Source of the DNA: Desulfovibrio subterraneus
GTDB lineage: Bacteria; Desulfobacterota; Desulfovibrionia; Desulfovibrionales; Desulfovibrionaceae
Reading direction: 5' to 3'
Length of the DNA stretch: 64,000 nucleotides
Assembly: GCF_013340285.1 (NCBI RefSeq)
Contig: NZ_BLVO01000013.1
Coordinates: forward strand, 1,383,689 to 1,447,688
Below, piece by piece: positions 8,631-18,033 of this stretch (position 1 is the stretch's first letter; each line of letters starts with the position of its first letter). Position numbers and translations under genes: made by a program. The notes beneath the pieces are model-generated. The model worked only from the letters and a program-made list of their open reading frames with translations, searched no databases and was not told where the DNA came from.

Positions 8631-8699
8631 GAAAGTTCCGTACGTACTGGTTGCTGACAACCGGCAAAACCGCCGGTTCAATATTCCATCAAGTTGGAA

Positions 8700-8728
8700 A
8701 AAATACGATAATGGCGGGCCATTGGCAA
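8700..8728 (-). promoter_or_regulatory. Candidate cbiK promoter
   Basis: TTGCCA and TATTTT with a 17-base spacer, ending 70 bases before the start codon. The leader contains a 7-bp hairpin AACCGGC/GCCGGTT near 8658-8680. No cobalamin riboswitch signature was recognised. Confidence 0.5.
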
Positions 8729-8847
8729 GCTGCGCCTGAACTTCATGCAGCCCCCCCCTCGCGGAATGGGTTCCCGTCACCGTGTCGGGCGGGCATAGCA
8801 AAACAAACAGGAAAGCAACGGCAACGGGGCCGGTATGCGCATGGTAT

Positions 8848-8876
8848 TTGACCGCGCAACGCCCAAAGAGTACAAG
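8848..8876 (+). promoter_or_regulatory. Candidate rfbB promoter
   Basis: TTGACC and TACAAG with a 17-base spacer, 35 bases before the rfbB start codon. Confidence 0.5.
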
Positions 8877-8911
8877 AGAAAGATCAACAATCATTTCCAT
8901 AAGGATACCGT

Positions 8912-9934
8912 ATGCGACTTCTTGTAACGGGCGGCTGCGGCTTCATCGGTTCCAATTACATACAGTACCTGTTCCGCAACGATGATTCCGTTGTCGTGGT
9001 GAACCTGGACAAGCTCACATATGCCGGCAACCCGCTCAATCTCAAGAACATCGAAGACCAGCACGGCGGCACACGCTATTTCTTCGAAAAGGCGGACATA
9101 GCCGATCCTGTCGAGGTTCGCCGCATCATCGAAGAGCACGGCATTGAGGCCGTGGTCAACTTTGCGGCGGAAACCCACGTGGACCGCTCCATCAACGACC
9201 CCGCCCCCTTTGTCACCACCAACGTGCTGGGGACGCAGAACCTGCTGACCACGGCCCGTGCGCTCGGCATTGAACGCTTTGTGCACGTTTCCACAGACGA
9301 AGTGTACGGCGACCTCGGCCCTGCCGACCCGCGCTTTACCGAGCAGACGCCGCTCAAGCCGAGCAGCCCTTATTCCGCTTCCAAGGCTGCGGCAGACATG
9401 CTTGCCTATGCCTTTTACCGCACATACGGCTATCCCGTCTGCATTACCCGCTGTTCCAACAACTACGGTCCCTACCAGTTTCCGGAAAAACTCATTCCGC
9501 TCATGTTCAAGCTGGCGAGCAGCAATTCTCCGCTCCCCGTATACGGTGACGGCAGCAACATCCGTGACTGGATTCATGTAGACGACCACTGCCACGGCGT
9601 ACACCTGACCCTGCTCAAGGGCATTCCCGGCAAGGCCTACAACTTCGGCGGCAACGCGGAACGGACCAACATGGAAGTGGTGCGTGCCATCCTTTCCCTG
9701 CTGGGCAAGCCGGAAAGCCTCATATCCTATGTGAAGGACCGCCCCGGCCACGACCGCCGGTACGCCATGGACTATTCACTTGCACAGAAAGAGCTGGGAT
9801 ACGAGCCCGCATACACCTTTGAACGGGGAATTGCGGAAACCATCGCATGGTATCAGGCCAACGGCGAGTGGCTGGAAAGTGTGGAATCGGGCGCATATCG
9901 CGAATTCATGCAGAAATGGTATGGTGATCGGTAA
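8912..9934 (+). CDS. rfbB: dTDP-glucose 4,6-dehydratase
   Basis: Converts dTDP-glucose to dTDP-4-keto-6-deoxyglucose in deoxysugar synthesis for LPS or other glycans. It is an extended short-chain dehydrogenase of 340 aa. The N-terminus has the NAD-binding GGCGFIGSN, then STDEVYGDLG, the catalytic YSASK, and NNYGPYQFPEKLIP. AAGGA precedes the ATG. The stop codon overlaps the start of the next gene (TAATG), so the two are coupled. rfbA and rfbC are not in the window. Confidence 0.93.
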   Translation: MRLLVTGGCGFIGSNYIQYLFRNDDSVVVVNLDKLTYAGNPLNLKNIEDQHGGTRYFFEKADIADPVEVRRIIEEHGIEAVVNFAAETHVDRSINDPAPFVTTNVLGTQNLLTTARALGIERFVHVSTDEVYGDLGPADPRFTEQTPLKPSSPYSASKAAADMLAYAFYRTYGYPVCITRCSNNYGPYQFPEKLIPLMFKLASSNSPLPVYGDGSNIRDWIHVDDHCHGVHLTLLKGIPGKAYNFGGNAERTNMEVVRAILSLLGKPESLISYVKDRPGHDRRYAMDYSLAQKELGYEPAYTFERGIAETIAWYQANGEWLESVESGAYREFMQKWYGDR

Positions 9935-10857
9935 TGGACCAGAGTTCCGTTTCTTCCACTCCCGCTCGGAGAGCCATTGTCCTTGGCGGCAAGACCGGCC
10001 TGTTCGGCAGCACGCTTGCCCGCACCCTGCGCGATGCCGGATGGATAGTACATGCCCCCGGCCGCGAAGACGTGGACCTGTTCAGTGAAGATGCCCTTGC
10101 CGCATACATAGACGCCTGCGAACCGGACATGGTTTTCAATACCGTGGCCTACACGCAGGTGGACAAGGCGGAGGACGAGCCGGAACAGGCACGCCGCGTA
10201 AACAGGGGCCTGCCCGCCAATCTGGGACAAGTGCTGCGCACCCGTCCTGTGCGTTGCCTGCACATAAGCACGGATTTCGTCTTCAACGGCAAACAGAGCA
10301 CTCCCTACACGGTGGAAGACACCCCCGACCCGCAGTCCGTATATGGCAGCACCAAACTCGAAGGCGAGCTGGCATTGCTGGAGCGCATTCCCGACAGGGC
10401 CATCATAGCCCGCACGGCATGGCTCTTCGGACCGGGTAAAAAGAATTTTGTGCAGACCATTCTGGGATTGTGCCGCGAGCGCAGTTCGCTCAACGTGGTG
10501 CACGATCAGGTGGGCTCGCCAACCTATACGGTTGATCTGGCGGCTATGTGCCTGCAACTGGCAAAGCATGAAACCAGCGGCCTGTATCATCTCGTCAACG
10601 CTGGCCAGGCAAGCTGGTGTGAACTGGCAGCGGAAGCCGCCGCACTGGCAGAACTGCCATGTGCTGTACACGCCATTCCCTCAAACGAATATCCGCAGAA
10701 GGCATGCCGCCCTGCCTATTCCGTGCTGGACACATCACGCTTCACGGAAACAACGGGAATCACTCCCCGGCCATGGATTCAGGCCCTGCGCGACTACATC
10801 TTCCACGATCTCTGGAACACCGAACTCATCCAGAACACCTCCCAGCACAGCCGGTAA
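9934..10857 (+). CDS. rfbD: dTDP-4-dehydrorhamnose reductase
   Basis: An NADPH-dependent reductase of the RmlD type, performing the last step of dTDP-rhamnose formation. Visible features are the nucleotide-binding GGKTGLFGS near the N-terminus, FNTVAYTQVDKAEDE, ISTDFVFNG, and the catalytic YGSTK (Tyr and Lys). The length is 307 aa. It overlaps rfbB by one base and is followed after five bases by a membrane protein gene. Without the epimerase rfbC nearby, reduction of a different 4-keto sugar is possible. Confidence 0.88.
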   Translation: MDQSSVSSTPARRAIVLGGKTGLFGSTLARTLRDAGWIVHAPGREDVDLFSEDALAAYIDACEPDMVFNTVAYTQVDKAEDEPEQARRVNRGLPANLGQVLRTRPVRCLHISTDFVFNGKQSTPYTVEDTPDPQSVYGSTKLEGELALLERIPDRAIIARTAWLFGPGKKNFVQTILGLCRERSSLNVVHDQVGSPTYTVDLAAMCLQLAKHETSGLYHLVNAGQASWCELAAEAAALAELPCAVHAIPSNEYPQKACRPAYSVLDTSRFTETTGITPRPWIQALRDYIFHDLWNTELIQNTSQHSR

Positions 10858-10862
10858 CACGC

Positions 10863-11873
10863 ATGACAACCACCTCCCCCGTTGCATCCATCACCAAGGC
10901 GGCTGCAGAAATCTTCCGCAATGCCGTCAATGCCAGTCTCATCCTTTTCAAGGTGATGGTTCCCATCATCATCGCCGTGAAGATTCTCAGCGAATTCGAT
11001 CTGGTGAAGTACCTCGCCCTGCCCCTTGAACCCTTCATGGGACTGGTGGGCCTGCCCGGTGAAATGGGACTGGTATGGGCCACCGCCATTGTGGTGAACA
11101 TCTACAGCGGCATCATAGTCTACGTGGCCATGCTGCCAACCATGGACCCGCTTTCCGTGGCTCAGGTATCCGTGCTTTCCGCCATGATTCTGGTGGCGCA
11201 CGGCCTGCCCGTGGAATGCAAGATTGCCCAGCGGTGCGGTGTGAGCCTGACCAGTCAGGTCATATTCCGCATGGGGGCCGCCATGATGCTCGGCATTATC
11301 CTACACCTCATCTATTCCGGATTCGGACTGCTGCAGGAACCGAGTGCCATCATGTGGCAGCCGGAACAGGCATCGCCCGACCTGCTCATCTGGGCACTGG
11401 GTCAGGCGCGCAACCTGCTCTATATTTTCATCATCATACTCGGCCTCATGCTGCTTATGCGCCTGCTGGATGCCTTCCGCATCACCGAGGGCATAAACAA
11501 CCTGCTCACGCCCTTTCTGCGCTTCATGGGCATCGGCCGCAACGCGGCAACCATTACGGTACTCGGCCTCACCATGGGCATAACCTACGGTGGCGGGCTG
11601 ATCATTCACGAGGTGCAGTCCGGCCGCGTTTCGCAACGCGACGTGTTTGCCTCGCTCACGCTCATGGGGCTCTCGCACGCACTCATCGAAGACACCCTTC
11701 TGATGATGCTGATCGGCGCGCATGTCAGCGCCACCCTGTGGGGCAGGCTCATCTTCTCGCTGGTATTCGTAGCCGTTTTCATGCGTATTTTCGACAGCTA
11801 TCGCAAGCGCCGCGGGCTTGATACCGCCCCCGTGGCCAGTGCTGAAACCGCTGTTGCGGAACCAGAGAAATAG
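10863..11873 (+). CDS. Nucleoside-recognition (Gate) domain membrane protein
   Basis: A 336-aa inner-membrane protein with about eight hydrophobic segments. Two similar halves each carry a Gate-type motif region (VKILSEFDLVKYL and LLTPFLRFMGIGRN), as in SpmA/SpmB and nucleoside-transporter gates. The substrate is unknown. The ATG at 10863 begins MTTTSPVASITKAAAEI; the longer open frame starts inside rfbD and is rejected. It sits between rfbD and lpxB, so a link to envelope glycan or lipid traffic is plausible but inferred only from position. The C-terminus is a short Ala/Glu tail. Confidence 0.75.
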   Translation: MTTTSPVASITKAAAEIFRNAVNASLILFKVMVPIIIAVKILSEFDLVKYLALPLEPFMGLVGLPGEMGLVWATAIVVNIYSGIIVYVAMLPTMDPLSVAQVSVLSAMILVAHGLPVECKIAQRCGVSLTSQVIFRMGAAMMLGIILHLIYSGFGLLQEPSAIMWQPEQASPDLLIWALGQARNLLYIFIIILGLMLLMRLLDAFRITEGINNLLTPFLRFMGIGRNAATITVLGLTMGITYGGGLIIHEVQSGRVSQRDVFASLTLMGLSHALIEDTLLMMLIGAHVSATLWGRLIFSLVFVAVFMRIFDSYRKRRGLDTAPVASAETAVAEPEK

Positions 11874-11882
11874 CGCGCAAAC

Positions 11883-11906
11883 ACAGACAGACAGACGGAC
11901 AGACAG
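11883..11906. repeat. Tetranucleotide CAGA run
   Basis: ACAGACAGACAGACGGACAG-type repeats start about ten bases after the stop of the Gate-domain gene. It is a simple sequence repeat in the spacer before lpxB. Confidence 0.7.
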
Positions 11907-12060
11907 GCACACCCCGAAACCAAAGGGCTGATGGGCTTGCAAACGAATTGCCGCGTGCATTACCCAAAGAGCCACCAAGAGAATTACCAAAAGAATCACC
12001 GGACACATCACAACAGACACGTCAGCGAACGCACCACGGGTCGAACGGAATACTGCGATA

Positions 12061-13176
12061 ATGACGAAATCAGGCACCATATGGATAAATGCCGGAGAGA
12101 TGTCCGGCGACATGCACGGCGGCAAGCTCATGGCCGCCCTGCTCCGCAAAGCCCCGCAACTTGAATTCTGCGGCATGGGCGGACCGGAAATGCGCGATCA
12201 GGGACTGGATGCCGTGCTGCGGGTGGAAGACCTCTCCGTCATGGGCTTCACCGAAGTGCTCGGGCACATTCCCCGCATCTTTCAGATGCTGAAGCGCATC
12301 AAGGCGGAACTGGCTCTGCGCAGGCCGCGCGCCGTCATCCTTATCGATGCGCCGGAATTCAACTTCCGCGTGGCCAAGTATGCCCACGCGCTGGGTATTC
12401 CCGTCTACTACTACATTTCGCCCAAACTTTGGGCATGGCGAACAGGCCGGGCCAAGTTCATTGCCAAATACATAACCCGCATGATCTCCATTCTGCCCTT
12501 CGAGATCGAGTTCTACAAACAGTTCGGCATGACTGTGGATTATGTGGGCAATCCCCTTGTGGACATGGTGGACTGGCCGACCATAGACCACATAGAGCCT
12601 GTGCGGGGGCGTATAGGCCTGCTGCCCGGCAGCCGCCGGAAAGAGATTGAACCGCTTATGCCGGAATTTGCCAGGGCGGCAACCATTCTGGCCAAGGATA
12701 TGCCGCATCTGGAATTTCACTGCATACAGGCTCCGGGGGTGGAGCAAAGCCGCCTGCGCGAACTGTGGCTTTCGGACGTGCCGCTGACCATCCACAGCCC
12801 GTTGAACCGCTACGCCTTCATGCGAGGCTGCGAAATGCTCATGGCCGCCTCCGGCACCGTGACACTGGAAAGCGCCCTCATCGGCACGCCCACGCTGGTG
12901 GCATACAAGCTCTCGAAACTGACCTACGCCATTGGCAAACGGGTGGTGAAGGTGCCTTACGTTGCCCTGCCCAACCTCATCATGGGCCGCGAAGTTTTTC
13001 CGGAACTGCTGCAGGACAAGGCAGACGGCACAGTGCTGGCGGAACACGCCCGTGCATGGCTCACCAATCCCGAGGCCATTGGAGCCGTGCGTGCAGACCT
13101 TGCGCAACTGCGCACCATGCTTGGAGAACCCGGCGCACCGGACCGTGCAGCGCAGGTGATTCTACAGGATTTCTAG
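12061..13176 (+). CDS. lpxB: Lipid-A-disaccharide synthase
   Basis: A GT19 glycosyltransferase that joins UDP-2,3-diacylglucosamine and lipid X at the inner membrane to make the lipid A disaccharide. Recognisable motifs are NAGEMSGDMHGG, MGGPEMRDQG, IDAPEFNFR, YYISPKLWAWR, LLPGSRRKEI and ASGTVTLE, all in the usual order over 371 aa. It has no strong ribosome binding site at the ATG, which is preceded by 187 bases of simple-sequence spacer. It implies an LPS-bearing outer membrane. A bidirectional terminator follows. Confidence 0.95.
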   Translation: MTKSGTIWINAGEMSGDMHGGKLMAALLRKAPQLEFCGMGGPEMRDQGLDAVLRVEDLSVMGFTEVLGHIPRIFQMLKRIKAELALRRPRAVILIDAPEFNFRVAKYAHALGIPVYYYISPKLWAWRTGRAKFIAKYITRMISILPFEIEFYKQFGMTVDYVGNPLVDMVDWPTIDHIEPVRGRIGLLPGSRRKEIEPLMPEFARAATILAKDMPHLEFHCIQAPGVEQSRLRELWLSDVPLTIHSPLNRYAFMRGCEMLMAASGTVTLESALIGTPTLVAYKLSKLTYAIGKRVVKVPYVALPNLIMGREVFPELLQDKADGTVLAEHARAWLTNPEAIGAVRADLAQLRTMLGEPGAPDRAAQVILQDF

Positions 13177-13199
13177 AACAATTGCAGATTTGAACAAAA

Positions 13200-13234
13200 C
13201 AAAAAAGAGGCGGCCCAAAGGCCGCCTCTTTACA
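13200..13234. terminator. Bidirectional terminator between lpxB and lon
   Basis: AAAGAGGCGGCC and GGCCGCCTCTTT form a 12-bp stem around CAAA, with A and T runs on both sides. It ends lpxB (plus) and lon (minus). Confidence 0.9.
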
Positions 13235-13253
13235 TTCATGGGAACACCCAACC

Positions 13254-15719
13254 CTATTGGGGCGTGGTGTGCGCTTCCCCTTCGGGGAGGCTGTCCATAC
13301 GGAGCGAACGGGTCAGCACTGTGCAGTCTTCGCCGTTGCTGTAGATCTTGTCATGTTCTGCCATAAGGGCCACGGGCAGCACTTCGTCCACATGCTCCAC
13401 GGGAATGATCTTCAGTCCCTTCAGAATATCGGCAGGAACTTCCTTCAGATCCTTCTCGTTATCCTTGGGGATGATCACCGTGGTGATAAGGCCGCGATGC
13501 GCTGCAAGCAGCTTTTCACGCAGACCACCGATGGGCAGCACTCGGCCGCGCAGGGTGATTTCACCGGTCATGGCCACATCGTTGCGCACGGGAATGCTCA
13601 GCAGTGCGGACACCATGGAGGTGCACAGCGTGATACCGGCTGAAGGGCCATCCTTGGGCGTTGCGCCTTCCGGCACGTGCACGTGGATGTCGATCTCCTT
13701 ATGGAAATCGGGCTTCAGACCGAACATGCCGGAGCGCGAACGCACGTAGGAAAGTGCAGCTTTGGCGGATTCCGTCATCACATCACCGAGCTTGCCGGTG
13801 ATGGAAACCTTGCCGCCTCCGGGCATGATGGCGGTTTCCACAAGCAGCAGTTCGCCGCCCAGTTCCGTCCATGCAAGACCGGTGGTTACGCCCACCTGCG
13901 GCAGCGTTTCGCGCTCGCCGTAGCGGAACTTCTTCACGCCGAGGAAGTTGCCGAGATTCTGGCGGGAAACAGTGACGAGCTTTTCCAGATCGTCCGATTC
14001 CACCATCTTCATGGCTACCTTACGGCAGATGGAAGCAATCTCGCGCTCAAGGTTACGCACTCCGGCCTCACGGGTGTAATGCCGGATAATGTCCACCAGA
14101 GCGTTGTCCGACAGCTGCACGTTGGTATCCTTGATACCGTGCTGGCCTACCTGCTTGGGCAGCAGGAACTCGCGCCCGATGCGGCGCTTTTCCGTTTCCA
14201 GATAACCGGGCAGGCGGATGATTTCCATACGGTCCTGCAGCGGCAGCGGAATGGAGTGCAGGCTGTTTGCCGTGGTAATGAAGAACACCTGAGACAGATC
14301 ATAATCCAGATCAAGGTAATGATCGTTGAAGGAGTTGTTCTGTTCGGGGTCCAACACTTCCAGCAGGGCTGCCGAGGGGTCACCGCGGAAGTCCGTGCTC
14401 ATCTTGTCGATCTCGTCGAGGCAGAAGAGCGGGTTGTTGAACTCCACCCTCTTCAGCGACTGGATGATCTTGCCGGGCAGCGCGCCCACATAGGTACGGC
14501 GATGACCACGGATTTCAGCCTCGTCGCGCACACCGCCCAGAGACAGGCGCACAAACTCACGGTTCGTTGCGCGGGCAATGGACTTGGCGAGGGAGGTTTT
14601 GCCCACGCCGGGCGGGCCTACAAGGCAGAGAATGGGGCCCTTGAGCTTGGTGGCCAGCTTCTGCACGGCAAGGTATTCGAGGATACGTTCCTTGGGCTTT
14701 TCCAGCCCGAAGTGGTCGGCATCCAGAATGGTGCGTGCCTTATCGATATCAATGGTGGTTTCACCGAGCTTGTTCCAGGGCAGCTCGATGATCCAGTCCA
14801 CATAATTCCGGATAACGGTGTATTCCGCAGAAGAAGAAGGCATGGCACGCAGCTTCTTGAGTTCGCGCAGGGCCTTGTCACGCGCCTCGTCGGGCATGTC
14901 CTTGGCCTTGAGCGTCTGCTCCAGCTCGTTGAGTTCTTCCTGAGGATCATCGTCGCGGCCCATTTCCTTGTTGATGGCCTTGATCTGCTCGTTCAGGTAA
15001 TACTCTTTCTGATTGCGCTCCATCTGGTTCTTCACGCGGTTCTTGATGCGCTTCTCCATGGAGGTGATGGCAATCTCGCCCTGCAGCAGTTCGTACACCT
15101 TTTCAAGACGCACAATGGCATCCTGCAGTTCGAGCACTTCCTGCTTCTTGCGGTAATCAACCTTGAGGTGCGGCATGATGGCGTCTGCCAGCTTGCCGGG
15201 ATAGGTAATGGAGGTGATGGCCAGCAGGGTTTCCTGAGCGAGCTTCTTGTTGATCTTGGAATACTCGTCCAGAGCCTCATGGCAGGCGCGCATGAGTGCT
15301 TCTGCTTCTGCACCCGCATAGTCGTTGTCTTCAATGCGGGCTATAACGGCCTTGGGAAAATCCTGATCGTCATCAAAGGACTGGGGGCTTTCGGGTGCCC
15401 AGTAGGCACGGTACATACCCTCGAAAAGCACCTTGATGGTGCCGTCGGGCAGGCGAAGCAGCTGCAGAACCTTGGAAACGGTTCCCACCTCGAACAGGTC
15501 GCCCTGTCCCGGCTTTTCCATTTCCGGCTCACGCTGGGCCACCAGCAAAATTTCCTTGCCGTGGTCGGCAATGGCACTTTCAATGGCCTTGATGGACGCC
15601 TCTCGTCCAACAAACAGGGGAACTATGGAACGCGGGAACATTACCACTTCCCGCAGAGACATCAAAGGGAGCGTAGTCGTCTCGGTACGGTCTTCACCGT
15701 AAGTGCCGAATTCGGTCAT
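13254..15719 (-). CDS. lon: ATP-dependent protease La
   Basis: An 821-aa LonA-type cytosolic protease with three parts. The N-terminal substrate-binding domain starts at [13 protein letters not shown], the AAA+ domain has Walker [10 protein letters not shown] (about residue 370), and the C-terminal peptidase has the catalytic Ser in DGPSAGIT (about residue 692) and a Lys downstream. It degrades misfolded and regulatory proteins. AGGAGG lies six bases before the ATG. It is the third protease gene after clpP and clpX in the transcribed direction but seems to have its own promoter. Confidence 0.97.
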   Translation of the reverse strand: MTEFGTYGEDRTETTTLPLMSLREVVMFPRSIVPLFVGREASIKAIESAIADHGKEILLVAQREPEMEKPGQGDLFEVGTVSKVLQLLRLPDGTIKVLFEGMYRAYWAPESPQSFDDDQDFPKAVIARIEDNDYAGAEAEALMRACHEALDEYSKINKKLAQETLLAITSITYPGKLADAIMPHLKVDYRKKQEVLELQDAIVRLEKVYELLQGEIAITSMEKRIKNRVKNQMERNQKEYYLNEQIKAINKEMGRDDDPQEELNELEQTLKAKDMPDEARDKALRELKKLRAMPSSSAEYTVIRNYVDWIIELPWNKLGETTIDIDKARTILDADHFGLEKPKERILEYLAVQKLATKLKGPILCLVGPPGVGKTSLAKSIARATNREFVRLSLGGVRDEAEIRGHRRTYVGALPGKIIQSLKRVEFNNPLFCLDEIDKMSTDFRGDPSAALLEVLDPEQNNSFNDHYLDLDYDLSQVFFITTANSLHSIPLPLQDRMEIIRLPGYLETEKRRIGREFLLPKQVGQHGIKDTNVQLSDNALVDIIRHYTREAGVRNLEREIASICRKVAMKMVESDDLEKLVTVSRQNLGNFLGVKKFRYGERETLPQVGVTTGLAWTELGGELLLVETAIMPGGGKVSITGKLGDVMTESAKAALSYVRSRSGMFGLKPDFHKEIDIHVHVPEGATPKDGPSAGITLCTSMVSALLSIPVRNDVAMTGEITLRGRVLPIGGLREKLLAAHRGLITTVIIPKDNEKDLKEVPADILKGLKIIPVEHVDEVLPVALMAEHDKIYSNGEDCTVLTRSLRMDSLPEGEAHTTPQ

Positions 15720-15763
15720 AAATCCTCCTCATAGAACTGCCACCGCACCGCTGAAACGAAAGA

Positions 15764-15806
15764 GGGGCATAAGAACAATACTTAATGCCCCATCCTCCAA
15801 TGTCAA
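15764..15806 (-). promoter_or_regulatory. lon promoter region with overlapping inverted repeat
   Basis: On the minus strand TTGACA (15801-15806) lies 16 bases before TAAGTA (15779-15784). A perfect 7-bp inverted repeat, GGGGCAT and ATGCCCC with a 14-base centre (15764-15791), covers the -10 box and the expected start point. This is an arrangement typical of a repressor operator, or of a leader hairpin. It does not match the CIRCE consensus. Confidence 0.45.
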
Positions 15807-15898
15807 TAATTCAACATGTTCGCGGCAACAGATTGCCCGAAAAAACAGGCATAACCGCACCGGACCGGATTGCCGTGGCAAAGCGGCCCGCAAAAAGG

Positions 15899-17152
15899 CT
15901 AGGAGCCGGTTTTCGCCTCATTGTGGTAGATCAGCATCGGTTCCTTGCGTTGCTCGATGACTGCCCTGTTCACCACGCACTCCTTCACTCCCTGCAGGGA
16001 GGGAAGACGGAACATGATGTCCAGCATGGAGCTTTCCATCACGTTACGCAGACCACGCGCACCGGTCTTGCGTGAGATGGCCTCCGTTGCGATGCTGCGC
16101 AGCGCATTGGTGGTGAACCGCAGGGACACCTTGTCCAGCTCGAACAGCTTCTGGTACTGCTTGACCAGAGCGTTCTTGGGCTCGGTGAGAATGCGGATGA
16201 GATCGTCTTCTTCCAGCTCCTCAACATGCGTCACAACCGGAATACGGCCGATGAATTCGGGAATAAGGCCGAACTTCACCAGATCGTTGGGGTGCACCTG
16301 CTTGAGGAGATCGCCGTAGCTCATGCTGTTGGGGGCTACCACCTTGGCACCAAAGCCCATGGCTCCACCATGCACACGCTGCTCGATGATCTTGTCCAGA
16401 CCGATGAAGGCACCACCGAGAATGAACAGAATGTTCGACGTATCAAGACGGATGAATTCCTGCTGGGGATGCTTGCGGCCGCCCTTGGGAGGAATATTCG
16501 CCTCGGTGCCTTCGATAATCTTCAGCAGCGCCTGCTGCACGCCTTCGCCGGACACATCGCGGGTGATGGAAGGACCATCGCCCTTACGGGAAATCTTGTC
16601 GATTTCGTCGATGTAGATGATGCCCTTGGAAGCCGCCTCGATATCGTAATCGGCGTTCTGCAGCAGCTGCACGAGAATGTTCTCGACATCCTCGCCCACA
16701 TACCCTGCCTCGGTCAGCGTGGTGGCGTCCGCAATGGCAAACGGCACCTTCAGCACACGGGCAAGGGTCTTGGCGAGCAGAGTCTTGCCACTGCCGGAAG
16801 GACCGGCCAGCAGAATGTTGCTCTTTTCAAGCTCGATCTCGTCGCCGAGAGCTTCGGCGTAGAAAACGCGCTTGTAGTGATTGTGCACAGCCACGGAAAG
16901 AATTTTCTTGGCCTGATGCTGGCCGATGACATACTCGTCCAGCTTGGCCTTGATCTCTTCGGGAGAAAGCAGACGACCTTCGTCCACAGTCTCCTGAACA
17001 GATTCCTGAGCGATGATTTCGTTGCACAGGGCAACGCACTCATCACAAATATACACTTCGGGACCGGCAATCAGGCGTTGAACCTGTTCCTGTCCCTTGC
17101 CGCAGAAGGAGCAACGCAACTCCTGCAGCTTGTCTTTGTTCGTCTTGTCCAT
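15899..17152 (-). CDS. clpX: ATP-dependent Clp protease ATPase subunit ClpX
   Basis: A 417-aa AAA+ unfoldase that feeds substrates into ClpP. The N-terminal C4 zinc-binding domain is seen as CSFCGK and CDECVALC (residues about 15-42). Walker A is GPSGSGKT (about residue 117) and Walker B is IIYIDEIDK. Sensor-type GARGLR occurs near the C-terminus. It starts 20 bases downstream of clpP and is presumably co-transcribed with it. Confidence 0.97.
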   Translation of the reverse strand: MDKTNKDKLQELRCSFCGKGQEQVQRLIAGPEVYICDECVALCNEIIAQESVQETVDEGRLLSPEEIKAKLDEYVIGQHQAKKILSVAVHNHYKRVFYAEALGDEIELEKSNILLAGPSGSGKTLLAKTLARVLKVPFAIADATTLTEAGYVGEDVENILVQLLQNADYDIEAASKGIIYIDEIDKISRKGDGPSITRDVSGEGVQQALLKIIEGTEANIPPKGGRKHPQQEFIRLDTSNILFILGGAFIGLDKIIEQRVHGGAMGFGAKVVAPNSMSYGDLLKQVHPNDLVKFGLIPEFIGRIPVVTHVEELEEDDLIRILTEPKNALVKQYQKLFELDKVSLRFTTNALRSIATEAISRKTGARGLRNVMESSMLDIMFRLPSLQGVKECVVNRAVIEQRKEPMLIYHNEAKTGS

Positions 17153-17172
17153 GCTTCGGTATCCCGTAAGTA

Positions 17173-17769
17173 TTACTCTTCCATCACTTCACGGCGTGAA
17201 GTGAGGATGCGGTCGATAAGGCCAAATTCCTTGGCGTTCTCTGGTCCCATGAAATAATCACGTTCGGTGTTCTCGGCAATCTTTTCGATGGGCTGACCTG
17301 TATGTTTTGCAAGAATGCCATTGAGCGAATCCTTCATACGCAGGATTTCGCGGGCATGAATCTCGATATCCGTAGCCTGACCCTGATATCCGCCAAGAGG
17401 CTGATGGATCATGATGCGGCTGTTGGGAAGCGCGTAGCGCATACCCTTTTCACCGGCGGCAAGCAGCAGTGCGCCCATGCTGGCGGCCTGCCCCATGCAC
17501 AACGTGGCAACAGGGGAAGAAATGTACTGCATGGTGTCATAAATGGCCATGCCCGCAGTAACGGCACCACCGGGAGAATTGATGTAGAGGTAGATTTCCT
17601 TCTCGGGATTCTCCGACTCAAGGAAAAGAAGCTGCGCGCATATGAGCGAAGCCACATAATCGTCGATGGGGGTGCCCAGCAGAATGATACGGTCCTTAAG
17701 CAGACGGGAATAGATATCATAGGCGCGCTCGGAGCGGCCTGTAGATTCAATGACAATTGGCACTGCCAT
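17173..17769 (-). CDS. clpP: ATP-dependent Clp protease proteolytic subunit
   Basis: A serine peptidase that forms the tetradecameric chamber degrading substrates delivered by ClpX. The catalytic Ser lies in GQAASMGA, the His in IMIHQPLGG, and the Asp further on near the MKDSLN helix region. The ATG at 17769 (MAVPIVIE) has CAGGAGT upstream and gives 198 aa, the usual length; the frame to 17841 is leader. A CTTGAAA motif at 17836-17842 resembles a heat-shock -35 box, but no matching -10 was found. Confidence 0.95.
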   Translation of the reverse strand: MAVPIVIESTGRSERAYDIYSRLLKDRIILLGTPIDDYVASLICAQLLFLESENPEKEIYLYINSPGGAVTAGMAIYDTMQYISSPVATLCMGQAASMGALLLAAGEKGMRYALPNSRIMIHQPLGGYQGQATDIEIHAREILRMKDSLNGILAKHTGQPIEKIAENTERDYFMGPENAKEFGLIDRILTSRREVMEE

Positions 17770-17967
17770 TTCAGACTCCTGATAGGGATGCGATACGTTG
17801 AGAAGAAGATGAAGGCAGAATAGACCTGAAGCGGCTTTCAAGCCGGTTCGTGTCGCGCCGCAACGTTTTTCGGCGCCTGCGTTCTACAACATGTTGCAAA
17901 GTAGCAGATTATGCAAGCACTCCTCAAGATACATACGGCATGAAAACGTGATTATTTAGGGTATAAA

Positions 17968-18000
17968 GAAAAAAACAGGGGAAGCGAAGCCGCTTCCCCT
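17968..18000 (-). terminator. Terminator after tig
   Basis: AGGGGAAGC and GCTTCCCCT form a 9-bp stem, and on the minus strand a run of seven T follows nearly at once. It separates tig from clpP, so clpP-clpX need their own promoter between 17770 and 17960. Confidence 0.9.
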
Positions 18001-18033
18001 GCATAAAAGGCATTTTCAGCCGTTTTTTGACCC

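Noticed and set aside
8631-8699. Cobalamin riboswitch in the cbiK leader
   Set aside because: Only a simple 7-bp hairpin is visible; the conserved B12-box was not found.
13677-15734. 685-codon open frame opposite lon
   Set aside because: It mirrors the lon coding frame; its translation is low-quality and rich in His, Gln and Leu with no family match.
17836-17842. Sigma-32 promoter of clpP (CTTGAAA)
   Set aside because: The required CCCCAT-type -10 element is not present at the right distance.
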